The notes beneath the pieces were generated by a model, which saw only the letters and a program-made list of their open reading frames with translations, was not told the DNA's origin and did not search any database. Positions 38,909 through 46,716 of a stretch of 64,000 bases of DNA are shown here, in pieces. The stretch covers positions 2,294,001 to 2,358,000 of the forward strand of contig OZ245760.1 of NCBI GenBank assembly GCA_965227695.1, given 5' to 3'. The first letter of the stretch is position 1. Every line of letters starts with the position of its first letter. This stretch comes from UBA1858 sp965227695. GTDB taxonomy: Bacteria; Pseudomonadota; Gammaproteobacteria; UBA4575. The position numbers and the translations under genes are program-made.

Positions 38909-39661
38909 CTATGCATTAGAACGGAGCATCTTTAGTTCAGCTTTACTTTCTTTGGATAATTTCTCCGTGGCAGCCGTCCACCCTCCGGATGGTATATGCG
39001 CGGCAAATTCTTTCAAAAACCTCATGGTTTGCCGAGGGTACACATTCCAGCATTCTCTTAATGTCCAGCCGATTGCCTTCTGAACATAATAATGTGAGTC
39101 ACTCAAATGAGGCTCCACGAAACTTAATATCGTTGCACAGGGTAGGATTTTTTTTCGAAATCGCGAATAAAAAAGAAGCCCAACCATTGATTGTCGCTTT
39201 TTCCATGGGTTTTTAGATTGATTCCATGCTCTGTAAGTGGGCAAAATTTCTGACTTACCATACTCTAATAAACGAGAGTAACAATTGCTTAATTCATCCG
39301 AATGCGCCCAATTATCAACTCGATTCTGCCATTGCAAAAGACGTTTTCTGTTTTGATACAATTCTTCGACTGGTCGCGAATTGACAAAATGCACCGCACT
39401 TAAAGCGGCCTCGAAATATGAGGTATTTTTCCATATATAGCTCCAGATTTTCCACTGTTCTTCAACAGAATTCTGAGAGAATGTGTAGCCACCTTTTTGT
39501 CTTTGCCTGATATAAGGAGTTTTCAGATTTAAAAAGATAAATTCAGACTTCCCGGCACCAATATATTCTTCAGGGATCCATCGGCCAGGCTTGTATTTTT
39601 TGCCTAGCTTTCGCAACTCATTTTCAACTTCTGTTAAAGCATCTTTTGAAGCATTAGTCAT
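38909..39661 (-). CDS. AlkD-like DNA alkylation repair (HEAT-repeat) protein
   Basis: A 250-residue, all-helical protein with features of the DNA alkylation repair/AlkD family: YIRQRQKGGY near the N-terminus, EEQWKIWSYIWKNTSYFEAALSAVHFV, NWAHSDELSNCYSRLLE (the W-x-x-x-D region), MVGLLFYSRFRKK, and VQKAIGWTLRECWNVYPRQTMRFL. The conserved xQKAIGWxLRE segment is diagnostic of AlkD-type glycosylases, which excise alkylated bases by flanking recognition through HEAT-like repeats. It stands alone, with no ada or alkA neighbour. Confidence 0.83.
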   Translation of the reverse strand: MTNASKDALTEVENELRKLGKKYKPGRWIPEEYIGAGKSEFIFLNLKTPYIRQRQKGGYTFSQNSVEEQWKIWSYIWKNTSYFEAALSAVHFVNSRPVEELYQNRKRLLQWQNRVDNWAHSDELSNCYSRLLEYGKSEILPTYRAWNQSKNPWKKRQSMVGLLFYSRFRKKILPCATILSFVEPHLSDSHYYVQKAIGWTLRECWNVYPRQTMRFLKEFAAHIPSGGWTAATEKLSKESKAELKMLRSNA

Positions 39662-39748
39662 CTGGTTTTTTTAAAGGTTTTTAACATTGATGGTGTTGTT
39701 TTTCTAAGAAAAAAGGCCATTGTTTCTTGCCCGAGACAAATGTCAATA

Positions 39749-40345
39749 TTATTTTGCCTGTATACTGGCTTTTTCTATCAACTGCATCATTTCATCAAAC
39801 GTTTTTAATCCTCTAACAACTTTGTCATTAATTATGAATGTAGGTGTACCAAAAACATCGTATTCCAATATCGCCTCTTCTTTCCCATTATCGACTTTCA
39901 TAGCTGCCTCCGGATCATTAAGACATGAATTAAATTTGTCACGATTCAAACCGAGTGATGTGGCAATATTCAGCAGCGCGGCATCTACATCTTTTGACTG
40001 GGACCAATCTTCGACCGAATTATATAAGGAATCCAGAAACCTGTAGTATTGATCAGGGTCAACACAATGGGCACCTATCGCACCTCTGTAGGCTTCAGGT
40101 GAAGTTGGATAGTCGCGATATATGAAACGCACTTTCCCAGCGCTTATGTAATGTGACTTAAGCAAAGGGAAAACTGTTCTATGAAATCGAATACATTTAC
40201 CGCAAGTGAAAGATCCATATTCAATTATTTTGACAGGCGCTTCAGCGTCGCCCAGCTCAACATCTCCATATGCAAAGCATGAATAGAATATTGCAAGTAT
40301 TAGAATAAATTGCAGTAATAAAATTCTTTTGCAGGAGATTTGCAT
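39749..40345 (-). CDS. DsbA-family periplasmic thioredoxin-like protein
   Basis: A 198-residue protein with a signal peptide (CKRILLLQFILILAIFYSCFAYG) and a thioredoxin-fold DsbA/DsbG-like domain. The active site is Cys48-Gly-Lys-Cys51 (EYGSFTCGKCIRFH), and a cis-proline loop lies near FGTPTFIIND. The domain arrangement (GSFTCxxCxxFH, IRYRDYP, LNDPEAAMKVDNGKEEAILEYDVFGTPTF) matches the Thioredoxin_4 group of DsbA-like proteins such as BdbD. It may form or isomerise disulfides, for example in the Cys-containing secreted proteins encoded nearby, though no DsbB partner is present. Confidence 0.88.
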   Translation of the reverse strand: MQISCKRILLLQFILILAIFYSCFAYGDVELGDAEAPVKIIEYGSFTCGKCIRFHRTVFPLLKSHYISAGKVRFIYRDYPTSPEAYRGAIGAHCVDPDQYYRFLDSLYNSVEDWSQSKDVDAALLNIATSLGLNRDKFNSCLNDPEAAMKVDNGKEEAILEYDVFGTPTFIINDKVVRGLKTFDEMMQLIEKASIQAK

Positions 40346-40854
40346 TTATTTGATTTCTGGGATTGCCTGATAAATTCTCTATGTGCTTTATAGCATTAAT
40401 TTAGCCGGATAGCCTGAACTTTAAGATCATCACCAGATTTTTGATTGAAATACTTTTCTGTGTTTCATTAGCCCCATCTTTCGCAATACAAACACCCTCT
40501 CGAACAACAGTGAGTTTAATAGCCAAGCCAATTAAGAAATCAGGAAAACTTGAATCCAGCATAAGAACCAGAAATACTCATCATAACCCAGAGGTTAATA
40601 GTTACATCATTTTTCGAAAATATCCAGCCATCATGCTTATGAATTTCCCCATCTTTGTGCTTTAAAATCAGAATAATACAAGTGATATTTGCGATGAGTG
40701 CGATGATGACAATGGAGGTCATAAACTCTGAGACCGCCCCACTGTCCCAGATCAAGCAACGAATAATATCAACCGCAACAAAAAACCATGCACACCTGAA
40801 AATATTATGCCTATATTGATATCAATGCGTGATGATTGATTTCAGTGTGATACC
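40346..40854. other. AT-rich intergenic stretch
   Basis: No confident gene. A 71-codon frame on the minus strand (40540-40755) could encode a small protein with one membrane helix, but it lacks a ribosome site and context. The remainder shows nothing distinctive before the tRNA-related repeats begin at about 40860. Confidence 0.4.
40540..40755 (-). CDS. Possible small membrane protein
   Basis: A 71-residue open frame with one clear hydrophobic helix (FMTSIVIIALIANITCIILILKH) followed by a charged stretch. Codon use and spacing are not decisive, and I see no ribosome site. It may be a chance frame in AT-rich DNA. Confidence 0.25.
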   Translation of the reverse strand: MIWDSGAVSEFMTSIVIIALIANITCIILILKHKDGEIHKHDGWIFSKNDVTINLWVMMSISGSYAGFKFS

Positions 40855-40866
40855 CGCACGCAAGTG

Positions 40867-40883
40867 TAGCGCACTGGGAGAGA
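40867..40883 (-). repeat. Diverged 3' stub of tRNA-Arg
   Basis: The 17 bases match the last 17 nt of the tRNA-Arg at 41252-41328 at 13 positions. It is followed by a hairpin (AAAATACA / TGTATTTT) and ends in ...TTTCTCATC plus an AACAACAAATAAAAGGCCGG terminator, the same order as the clearer stub at 41089. It looks like an older copy of that unit. Confidence 0.4.
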
Positions 40884-41000
40884 GGACAAAATACATCAAT
40901 GTATTTTGCCCTTTGGGTTTTCTCGCTTGGCCCAAAGTCTCAATTGTTCCCAGTTTTTCAGTCGAACCCAATTTCTCATCACCAACTCAAAACAACAAAT

Positions 41001-41026
41001 AAAAGGCCGGTTTTAACCGGCCTTTT
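41001..41026 (-). terminator. Duplicated intrinsic terminator
   Basis: A 12-bp inverted repeat AAAAGGCCGGTT...AACCGGCCTTTT, preceded by AACAACAAAT. The same block recurs at 41219-41248, next to the intact tRNA-Arg. It therefore looks like the terminator of an older tRNA-Arg 3' copy. Confidence 0.75.
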
Positions 41027-41088
41027 ATTAAATATATTATGAATCACTTCTTGATGCATCACTTGCGTATATCACCCATTCGCATGTG

Positions 41089-41107
41089 TGGCGCGCCTGG
41101 AGAGATT
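41089..41107 (-). repeat. 19-nt 3' stub of tRNA-Arg(UCG)
   Basis: These 19 bases are identical to the final 19 nt (including CCA) of the intact tRNA at 41252-41270, after which the sequences diverge. Next to it, at 41112-41180, is a string of short hairpins. In E. coli tyrT, downstream repeats each carry 19 nt of the tRNA 3' end (the rtT RNA), a close precedent. Confidence 0.8.
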
Positions 41108-41111
41108 ACTC

Positions 41112-41180
41112 CGCACATCCTTGTGCTCCGCCCTTCGGGCCTGCCTTCGGCAGTTCAAAATCGTTCCCGACGATTTTGTC
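41112..41180 (-). repeat. Hairpin string with GGA loops, tRNA-Arg 3' side
   Basis: Read on the minus strand (tRNA direction) it gives four adjacent hairpins: AAAATCGT-CGGGA-ACGATTTT, TGCC-GAA-GGCA, GCCC-GAA-GGGC and GCACA-AGGA-TGTGC. The last, GCACAAGGATGT, matches the CsrA SELEX consensus RUACARGGAUGU at 11 of 12 positions. Positions 41152-41180 are identical over 29 bases to 63481-63509, beside tRNA-Ser. Confidence 0.7.
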
Positions 41181-41218
41181 GAACACGAGTTCTCATCTTT
41201 ACCCCAAACACAACAAAT

Positions 41219-41248
41219 AAAAAAGGCCGGTTAAAACCGGCCTTTTTT
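41219..41248 (-). terminator. Intrinsic terminator of tRNA-Arg(UCG)
   Basis: Inverted repeat AAAAAAGGCCGG / CCGGCCTTTTTT immediately after the tRNA on the minus strand. It is nearly symmetric and could act in both directions. Confidence 0.88.
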
Positions 41249-41251
41249 ATT

Positions 41252-41328
41252 TGGCGCGCCTGGAGAGATTCGAACTCCCGACCAACTGGTTCGAAGCCAG
41301 TTACTCTATCCAGCTGAGCTACAGGCGC
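41252..41328 (-). tRNA. tRNA-Arg (anticodon UCG)
   Basis: 77 nt including encoded CCA. The acceptor stem GCGCCTG pairs with CAGGCGC, the D arm contains AGCTCAGCTGGATAGAG, the anticodon stem is ACTGG / CCAGT with loop CTTCGAA (anticodon TCG), and the T arm GGGAGTTCGAATCTCTCC closes normally. A promoter TTGATA (41363-41368) and TAATAC (41341-41346), 16 bases apart, lies just upstream on the minus strand. Both ends of this gene are partly duplicated in the flanking DNA. Confidence 0.95.
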
Positions 41329-41635
41329 ATAACATGGACTGTATTAAATTACCTCGTGATTGTATCAAGTTTCAGGCGATGCGTTGCATCGCTTACTCTC
41401 GTCGCTCCCGACTTCCTGTCTCTCGCGACACTCGTGCATCCTGCACATCGTCCAGCTGAGCTACAGGCGCATAACATGGACTGTATTAAATTACCTCGTG
41501 ATTGTATCAAGTTTCAGGCGATGCGTTGCATCGCTTACTCTCGTCGCTCCCGACTTCCTGTCTCTCGCGACACTCATGCATCCTGCACATCGTCCAGCTG
41601 AGCTACAGGCGCATAACATGGACTGATTGACATAA
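41309..41635 (-). repeat. 142-bp tandem repeat carrying tRNA 5' stub, promoter and hairpin string
   Basis: The first 20 nt of the tRNA-Arg gene (41309-41328) recur at 41451-41470 and 41593-41612, exactly 142 bases apart. Each full unit holds the tRNA 5' stub, the leader with the promoter TTGATA-N16-TAATAC, and a hairpin string. On the minus strand the strings read GTGC-AGGAT-GCAC, GTCG-GGAG-CGAC and GCGATGC-AAC-GCATCGC. The two full copies differ by one visible base (41434 versus 41576), which changes a G-C pair to G-U and keeps the stem. The third copy is only a stub, followed by different upstream DNA. Confidence 0.9.
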
Positions 41636-41815
41636 CCCGATATTGTATCAACTTTCCAACCTTATCACGGTACTCAATTAAGGCACTTTCAACGACAGGT
41701 GAACCATTCACGTTCCTGCCCATCCAGAATCGGAAATATTGCCCACATCCTGATTGTATCGGCCTTTTGCTATCATAAACGTGACGGTGATATTTTAAAA
41801 GCTTTAGTGGTGAGA

Positions 41816-44800
41816 TCAGGTCAGTGTGGAATGAAGCTGCACTTTTTCGAGCAATATATCTTCTACGAAAGGCTTGGTTAAATACTCATCAACCCCAATG
41901 GATTTTGCTTCCTGTTTGTGCTTTTCAGTCGTCCTTGAGGTGAGCATTATGACAGGAATATCTTTTGTTTCATCATGTGATTTGACATAAGAAGTCAGTT
42001 CAAGCCCATTCATTCTTGGCATCTCAAGATCAGTAAGCAAAATTGTCGGTCGATGCTGGCGCATGATTTCAATGGCTTCTACACCATCTTTCGCGGTGAA
42101 TACCTGGTAGTTAAGATCCTGCATAAATTCTGCCAGAGATCGGCGTGTACTGATCGAGTCTTCCACTACCAGAACACTTGCCTGATGTATTTCTTCAAGC
42201 TGGTGCTCGGCCACTCTGTTAATCTTCCCGGTGATACCCACCTGATCCGACAGCAGATCAGCAATGTCAACCACGACCGCCACTTCACCATTGCCCAGCA
42301 CTGTTGCGCCCACCAAACCGGAGACTTTTGGCAGGTAGTGACTTAACGGCTTGATAATAATATCACGCACGCTTTGGATATCATCAACGAGAATTACTTT
42401 TTGTCCTGTGCCGGGGGCTTCTACGAGTAGCGCAGAATAAAGCTGTTTTTTGTCATTTTTGACCCAGCCATCATTGATTAACTGTTCAAGATGGATTGCT
42501 GAATACACATTTCCTTCGTGAGTGAACATTAACCCCTGATCTGTTTCTTTGATGTTATCCACATCTGCCTGCAAAATTTCTTCAATCCCCCTGGTTGAAA
42601 CTGCAACCGTACCATCACGTGTACTTGCCAGTAGTACATGTGCAGTCAACAGGGATACCGGCAATGATAATTCGACTTTCATGCCGATGCCTTTTTGCGA
42701 GTGAATTTCAACAGAGCCATTAAGCGCTTTGATGCTCGAGCAGACAACATCCATCCCCACACCCCGACCGGACAGTTGTGTCACCTGGTCACGTGTAGAG
42801 AAACCATGCTGCATAATGATCTGCTGAATTTCCGCTTCTGTCAGTGACTGCCCGTTATCGATCAGACCGCGTTCAATCGCTCTGGACTGAATAGCTGCTG
42901 TATCAAGCCCCTGCCCGTCATCCTGACAGACAATATCAAGACGCTCACCGACTTGCTGAAAGGAAAGCGTGATCACAGCCGGAAGGGTCTTTCCCTGTTG
43001 CAGACGTGTTTCATCAGACTCAATACCATGGTCAACGGCATTACGCAAAATATGCATTAACGGGTCAACCAGTTGATTAAGAATTTTATTGTCGAGTAAC
43101 ATTTCTGTACCCAGCACTTCGAGCTCAACATTTTTTTGGGTAAGCTTGGCTGACTGGCGTACACCGCGCTTTAGTCTTGCAACAATGCTTTCTACCGGTG
43201 TCATACGCGTTTTCAGGATCGTATACTGGTTGTCTTTTTGAATACGGGACTGGTCGGCGATCATCGATTCAAGGCTGTGTATCTGTCCTTCCAGTTCCTT
43301 CACCAGCTCGACAGAATCTGCAGTTGCCTCTATTAACCGGCGTGAAAATGTATGTAATTCGTTATACTGATCCATTTCCAGGGGATCAAATTTCTCACTT
43401 TTCTTGTTGACGATAAATTTGTTATCAGCGCCCTGGACATCAATTAAATGTTCCAGTTTTTGTGATAACTTGTAAACATCTTCCCTGTTTGTTTTGATTT
43501 CACGCAAGCTACGCAATAAATGTCTGACATTTTCCTGCATTTGTGAAGTTGCGATGATACTCTCACCTGACTGGTTAACCAGCTCATCGATCATGTTTGA
43601 AGGCACTCTGAGCGAAGCTTCCTGGGGTCCGTTACTGGCTTGCTGTGGAGATTGCTCGACTCCTGAAGCGGTTGATTTTAATCTGCCAGTATGTGGAAAC
43701 TGCTCACTGTCTTCGTCACCCGGTGGACCGTATTCATCAATGTAATTCGCCCAGTCAAGTATAACCTGTAAAGTCTGCACCGCATCCGCCGGACTCACTC
43801 CCTGTCCAAGCAATGACTCAGTCATTTGCTCCAGACAGTCCGAGGCGTCCACCAATGCCAGTTGCAGACCTGCACCGGGCCTGGTTTGTGCTTTCAACAG
43901 GGCCTGCAGAATATCTTCAAGCTGATGTGTAAGAGTAGCAATACCGGTTATTCCTACAGTATTGGCAGCCCCTTTGATTGTGTGTGCAATGCGCTGCGCA
44001 ACTTCGAGCTGATTCAAAAACTCATTGCCGGTCAGTTCTTGTATGGCAACGGATAATTGCTGGGTCTGATTCGGTAACTCCTGCAGCAGTCCATCCAGTA
44101 ATTCTGACTGGACATCATCCGGGACTTCAATATTTATATTTTCCGCAGTCGCTGTCGTCAGACGTTGTTGCCTGTCACTGCCTTCAACAACAATTGTTGC
44201 CTGCAAAAATGCCTGTCTGAGATCGGACTTGATATCTTCACGTATTGTTCTTGCCCACTCATCATCTGAAATATATTCAAGTGCCTGCTGGTGGCCTTTT
44301 TCATTATAGATATCCTGCAGGTAATCGTAAACAATGTAAGGCCACTGTCTAATTCGTGTTTTTGATGCAACTATTTTCTCAGTACTTGACCGTGCAAGAT
44401 CACCAAAATGGAACCCGATCAGTTCACATAATTTATGCAAGGCGCTCAAACCAACCATTTCAGCAGCAGACCCCATGCGCTCAATCTGTTCCGTATAAAA
44501 GGATACCATTTCAAGCACTTGCCCTTCATCAGCCGGCGCATTCAATACTTCAAGCACACTATCCTGTTGCTCAATAACATCATCAACTTCTTTGAGAATT
44601 AATCCGAGTAGTTCTTTCTGCTCGCTGTTCCAGTCTGAATATTTTTCCAGTATCTTTTCAATCGGCTCACGCTTTTGCACTTCACCTGGACTCACCTGCT
44701 GATCAATGAGCTCCTGCTCCAGCTGTTTTGGCTTGTTTGACAGGGCATCAACATATGCTTCAATGATACTTTTAGGCTCGGGCCTTTCCTCCTGCTGCTG

Positions 44801-46672
44801 GACTGGCTCGATGTATACCGTTTGGACTTCTATATCTTTTTCACCTGCGAAGCCCTCATCATTCGTGGCTAAACCATCACACCCGGCTTCCAATTTCTGA
44901 TTGTCTGTGAAAGGTATTGCTTCTTCAATCGAAGTATCAATAAAATCATATGTCTCATCTTCAGCCGTATCTTCCTGCTGTGGCGCCTGAGTTTGCAACA
45001 ATACTTCTTCAGCAATACTCATACTGCCATCCATCGCAGCACTGACTTCATTTTTATCTAATTCGGGACCTTGCTGATAGTGGATGTCAGGCTCTATATA
45101 TCCAGGGTTATTATCAATCTCATTTTCATATGAAACAGCCAGATCATCATTGAAACCATCAGGCAATTCATCGTTTTGTACAGAAGCGGACGATGTTATC
45201 CTGTCATGATCTTGCTTGGAGACTTCAAGATTTACATCACCCTCATCATTTTCAAATGAGGCATGGGCCACCGACAGGTCCTGCTCAAACGCGGCATCAT
45301 CATAATCCTGTGCTGTATCTTCAGTGTCAGCGACGAATAGTTCATCTTCTATCGGGCTGGAAACAGGTGGTGTGATCTGGTCGAGCTCCTCTTTGGAAAC
45401 TTCAATATTTACATCAGCTCCGTTATTTTCAAATGGGGCATGGGCCACCGACAGGTCCTGCTCAAACGCGGCATCATCATAATCCTGGCCGGCATCTTCA
45501 GCATCGCCAACATATAATTCATCTTCCACCGACGCAGAGGCAGGTGGCGTGATCTGGTCAAGCTCCTCTTTGGAAACTTCAATATTTACATCAGCTCCGT
45601 TATTTTCAAATGAGGCATGGGCCACTGACAGGTCCTGCTCAAATGCAGCATCATCATAATCCTGGCCGGCATCTTCAGCGTCAGCGACAAATAATTCATT
45701 GGCTACAGCGTTGCTGGAGGATATTGCGCCATTACTGTTTGTTTGACCGGATATTTTTTTATTTGAGAGATTGCCCGAAAAGTCAAAATCTGTTTGATGT
45801 GATTCAAGTCCGTCTTTTTTTGTGATGTCCCCGGCAACCATTTGTTCCATGGCAGTACTTTCTGTTTCATCTATTTCTGCCGACTGATTGACTTGAGTCA
45901 GTTGATTATTATTATCAAATGCCAACTCATCTTGATTATCCATTAATGGATTCTCAGTCAGACTGAATTTTTCCAGGCTGTCTTCATCATTCGAAAAATT
46001 GAATGATGAAATAGCCGTCTCATTGCAGGCATTACTCTCCAAATCTTCAAAACATTGCGCGAGCGAAGGCTCATCTGCTTGAAGCTGACTGGCGATGTTA
46101 TTGATATCTTCATCTTCATCCGCATCGGTTATCTCACTGATTGACTGAAATACATCTGCGAGACTGGAGCTTGACTCATGCATGTAGGCATCAAACTCAG
46201 TGTCAGCAACCTGTGGTTCACTATGCTCAACTGGCAGTTCGCCAGGCTGTGATTTTCCACCGAACAATATAGACACCAGCCGGTCTTTTTGCGCTTGTCC
46301 AATCGGACTGGCCCATCCCGGCTTTGAAAGATTCAACACCAGTGCATTGATGACTTTTTGGTTGTCCTGATGAGTGAGATAAGCTTTAACAAGGCTTTTC
46401 CATTCGGCCATTAAGGAAAATTCGTCACTTGTAATATTAGTGCCGGTAAGCAAATGATTGCGTATATTTTCCCTCATGTGCTGACATAAATATTGTAGCC
46501 CATCATGAGAAGCATCGACCGATAACTGGTAAAGATCAATAATATGTTCTTCGAGTTTATTCACCGTATAACGGTCATAGACTTCAACAGATGCAGTTTT
46601 ATTGGCCTCGGTCTGGAAGTCCGACAACTGATGTATAAACTCTTCTATTTTTTCCTGATCAATGTTAAGCAT
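41816..46672 (-). CDS. chpA: ChpA/PilL-type hybrid chemosensory histidine kinase
   Basis: A 1,618-residue CheA-like kinase of a type IV pilus (Pil-Chp) pathway. The N-terminal helical region (1-150) is followed by a long acidic, low-complexity linker (150-640) that includes three 59-residue tandem repeats at about 326-501. An Hpt-like domain comes near 650-790. A canonical Hpt has the phospho-His in RIAHTIKGAANTVG (about residue 896). Dimerisation and ATPase domains follow (LMHILRNAVDHGIE near 1208, DDGQGLD, GRGVGMDVV), then a CheW-like domain and a C-terminal receiver with Asp in LLTDLEMPRMNG (about 1546). It has fewer Hpt domains than P. aeruginosa ChpA. It is the last gene of the cluster. 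Confidence 0.9.
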   Translation of the reverse strand: MLNIDQEKIEEFIHQLSDFQTEANKTASVEVYDRYTVNKLEEHIIDLYQLSVDASHDGLQYLCQHMRENIRNHLLTGTNITSDEFSLMAEWKSLVKAYLTHQDNQKVINALVLNLSKPGWASPIGQAQKDRLVSILFGGKSQPGELPVEHSEPQVADTEFDAYMHESSSSLADVFQSISEITDADEDEDINNIASQLQADEPSLAQCFEDLESNACNETAISSFNFSNDEDSLEKFSLTENPLMDNQDELAFDNNNQLTQVNQSAEIDETESTAMEQMVAGDITKKDGLESHQTDFDFSGNLSNKKISGQTNSNGAISSSNAVANELFVADAEDAGQDYDDAAFEQDLSVAHASFENNGADVNIEVSKEELDQITPPASASVEDELYVGDAEDAGQDYDDAAFEQDLSVAHAPFENNGADVNIEVSKEELDQITPPVSSPIEDELFVADTEDTAQDYDDAAFEQDLSVAHASFENDEGDVNLEVSKQDHDRITSSASVQNDELPDGFNDDLAVSYENEIDNNPGYIEPDIHYQQGPELDKNEVSAAMDGSMSIAEEVLLQTQAPQQEDTAEDETYDFIDTSIEEAIPFTDNQKLEAGCDGLATNDEGFAGEKDIEVQTVYIEPVQQQEERPEPKSIIEAYVDALSNKPKQLEQELIDQQVSPGEVQKREPIEKILEKYSDWNSEQKELLGLILKEVDDVIEQQDSVLEVLNAPADEGQVLEMVSFYTEQIERMGSAAEMVGLSALHKLCELIGFHFGDLARSSTEKIVASKTRIRQWPYIVYDYLQDIYNEKGHQQALEYISDDEWARTIREDIKSDLRQAFLQATIVVEGSDRQQRLTTATAENINIEVPDDVQSELLDGLLQELPNQTQQLSVAIQELTGNEFLNQLEVAQRIAHTIKGAANTVGITGIATLTHQLEDILQALLKAQTRPGAGLQLALVDASDCLEQMTESLLGQGVSPADAVQTLQVILDWANYIDEYGPPGDEDSEQFPHTGRLKSTASGVEQSPQQASNGPQEASLRVPSNMIDELVNQSGESIIATSQMQENVRHLLRSLREIKTNREDVYKLSQKLEHLIDVQGADNKFIVNKKSEKFDPLEMDQYNELHTFSRRLIEATADSVELVKELEGQIHSLESMIADQSRIQKDNQYTILKTRMTPVESIVARLKRGVRQSAKLTQKNVELEVLGTEMLLDNKILNQLVDPLMHILRNAVDHGIESDETRLQQGKTLPAVITLSFQQVGERLDIVCQDDGQGLDTAAIQSRAIERGLIDNGQSLTEAEIQQIIMQHGFSTRDQVTQLSGRGVGMDVVCSSIKALNGSVEIHSQKGIGMKVELSLPVSLLTAHVLLASTRDGTVAVSTRGIEEILQADVDNIKETDQGLMFTHEGNVYSAIHLEQLINDGWVKNDKKQLYSALLVEAPGTGQKVILVDDIQSVRDIIIKPLSHYLPKVSGLVGATVLGNGEVAVVVDIADLLSDQVGITGKINRVAEHQLEEIHQASVLVVEDSISTRRSLAEFMQDLNYQVFTAKDGVEAIEIMRQHRPTILLTDLEMPRMNGLELTSYVKSHDETKDIPVIMLTSRTTEKHKQEAKSIGVDEYLTKPFVEDILLEKVQLHSTLT
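45170..45697 (-). repeat. Three 59-codon tandem repeats inside the ChpA-type kinase
   Basis: Each repeat begins EL(F/Y)V(A/G)D(A/T)ED and contains QDYDDAAFEQDLSVAHA and ENxxxDVNxEVSK; the third is 58 codons. The DNA is also highly similar, so the expansion is recent. The repeats lie in the acidic linker between the N-terminal region and the first Hpt-like domain. Confidence 0.9.
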
Positions 46673-46716
46673 TTGAAATTATCCCGCACAGGTCCAGATA
46701 TCACTCACACCTGATA

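Noticed and set aside
41309..41612. CRISPR-like array
   Set aside because: Only two complete 142-bp units with no unique spacers and no cas genes.
41039..41626. Overlapping plus-strand frames across tRNA-Arg and its repeats
   Set aside because: They translate tRNA and 142-bp repeats; repetition of peptide segments follows from the DNA repeats.
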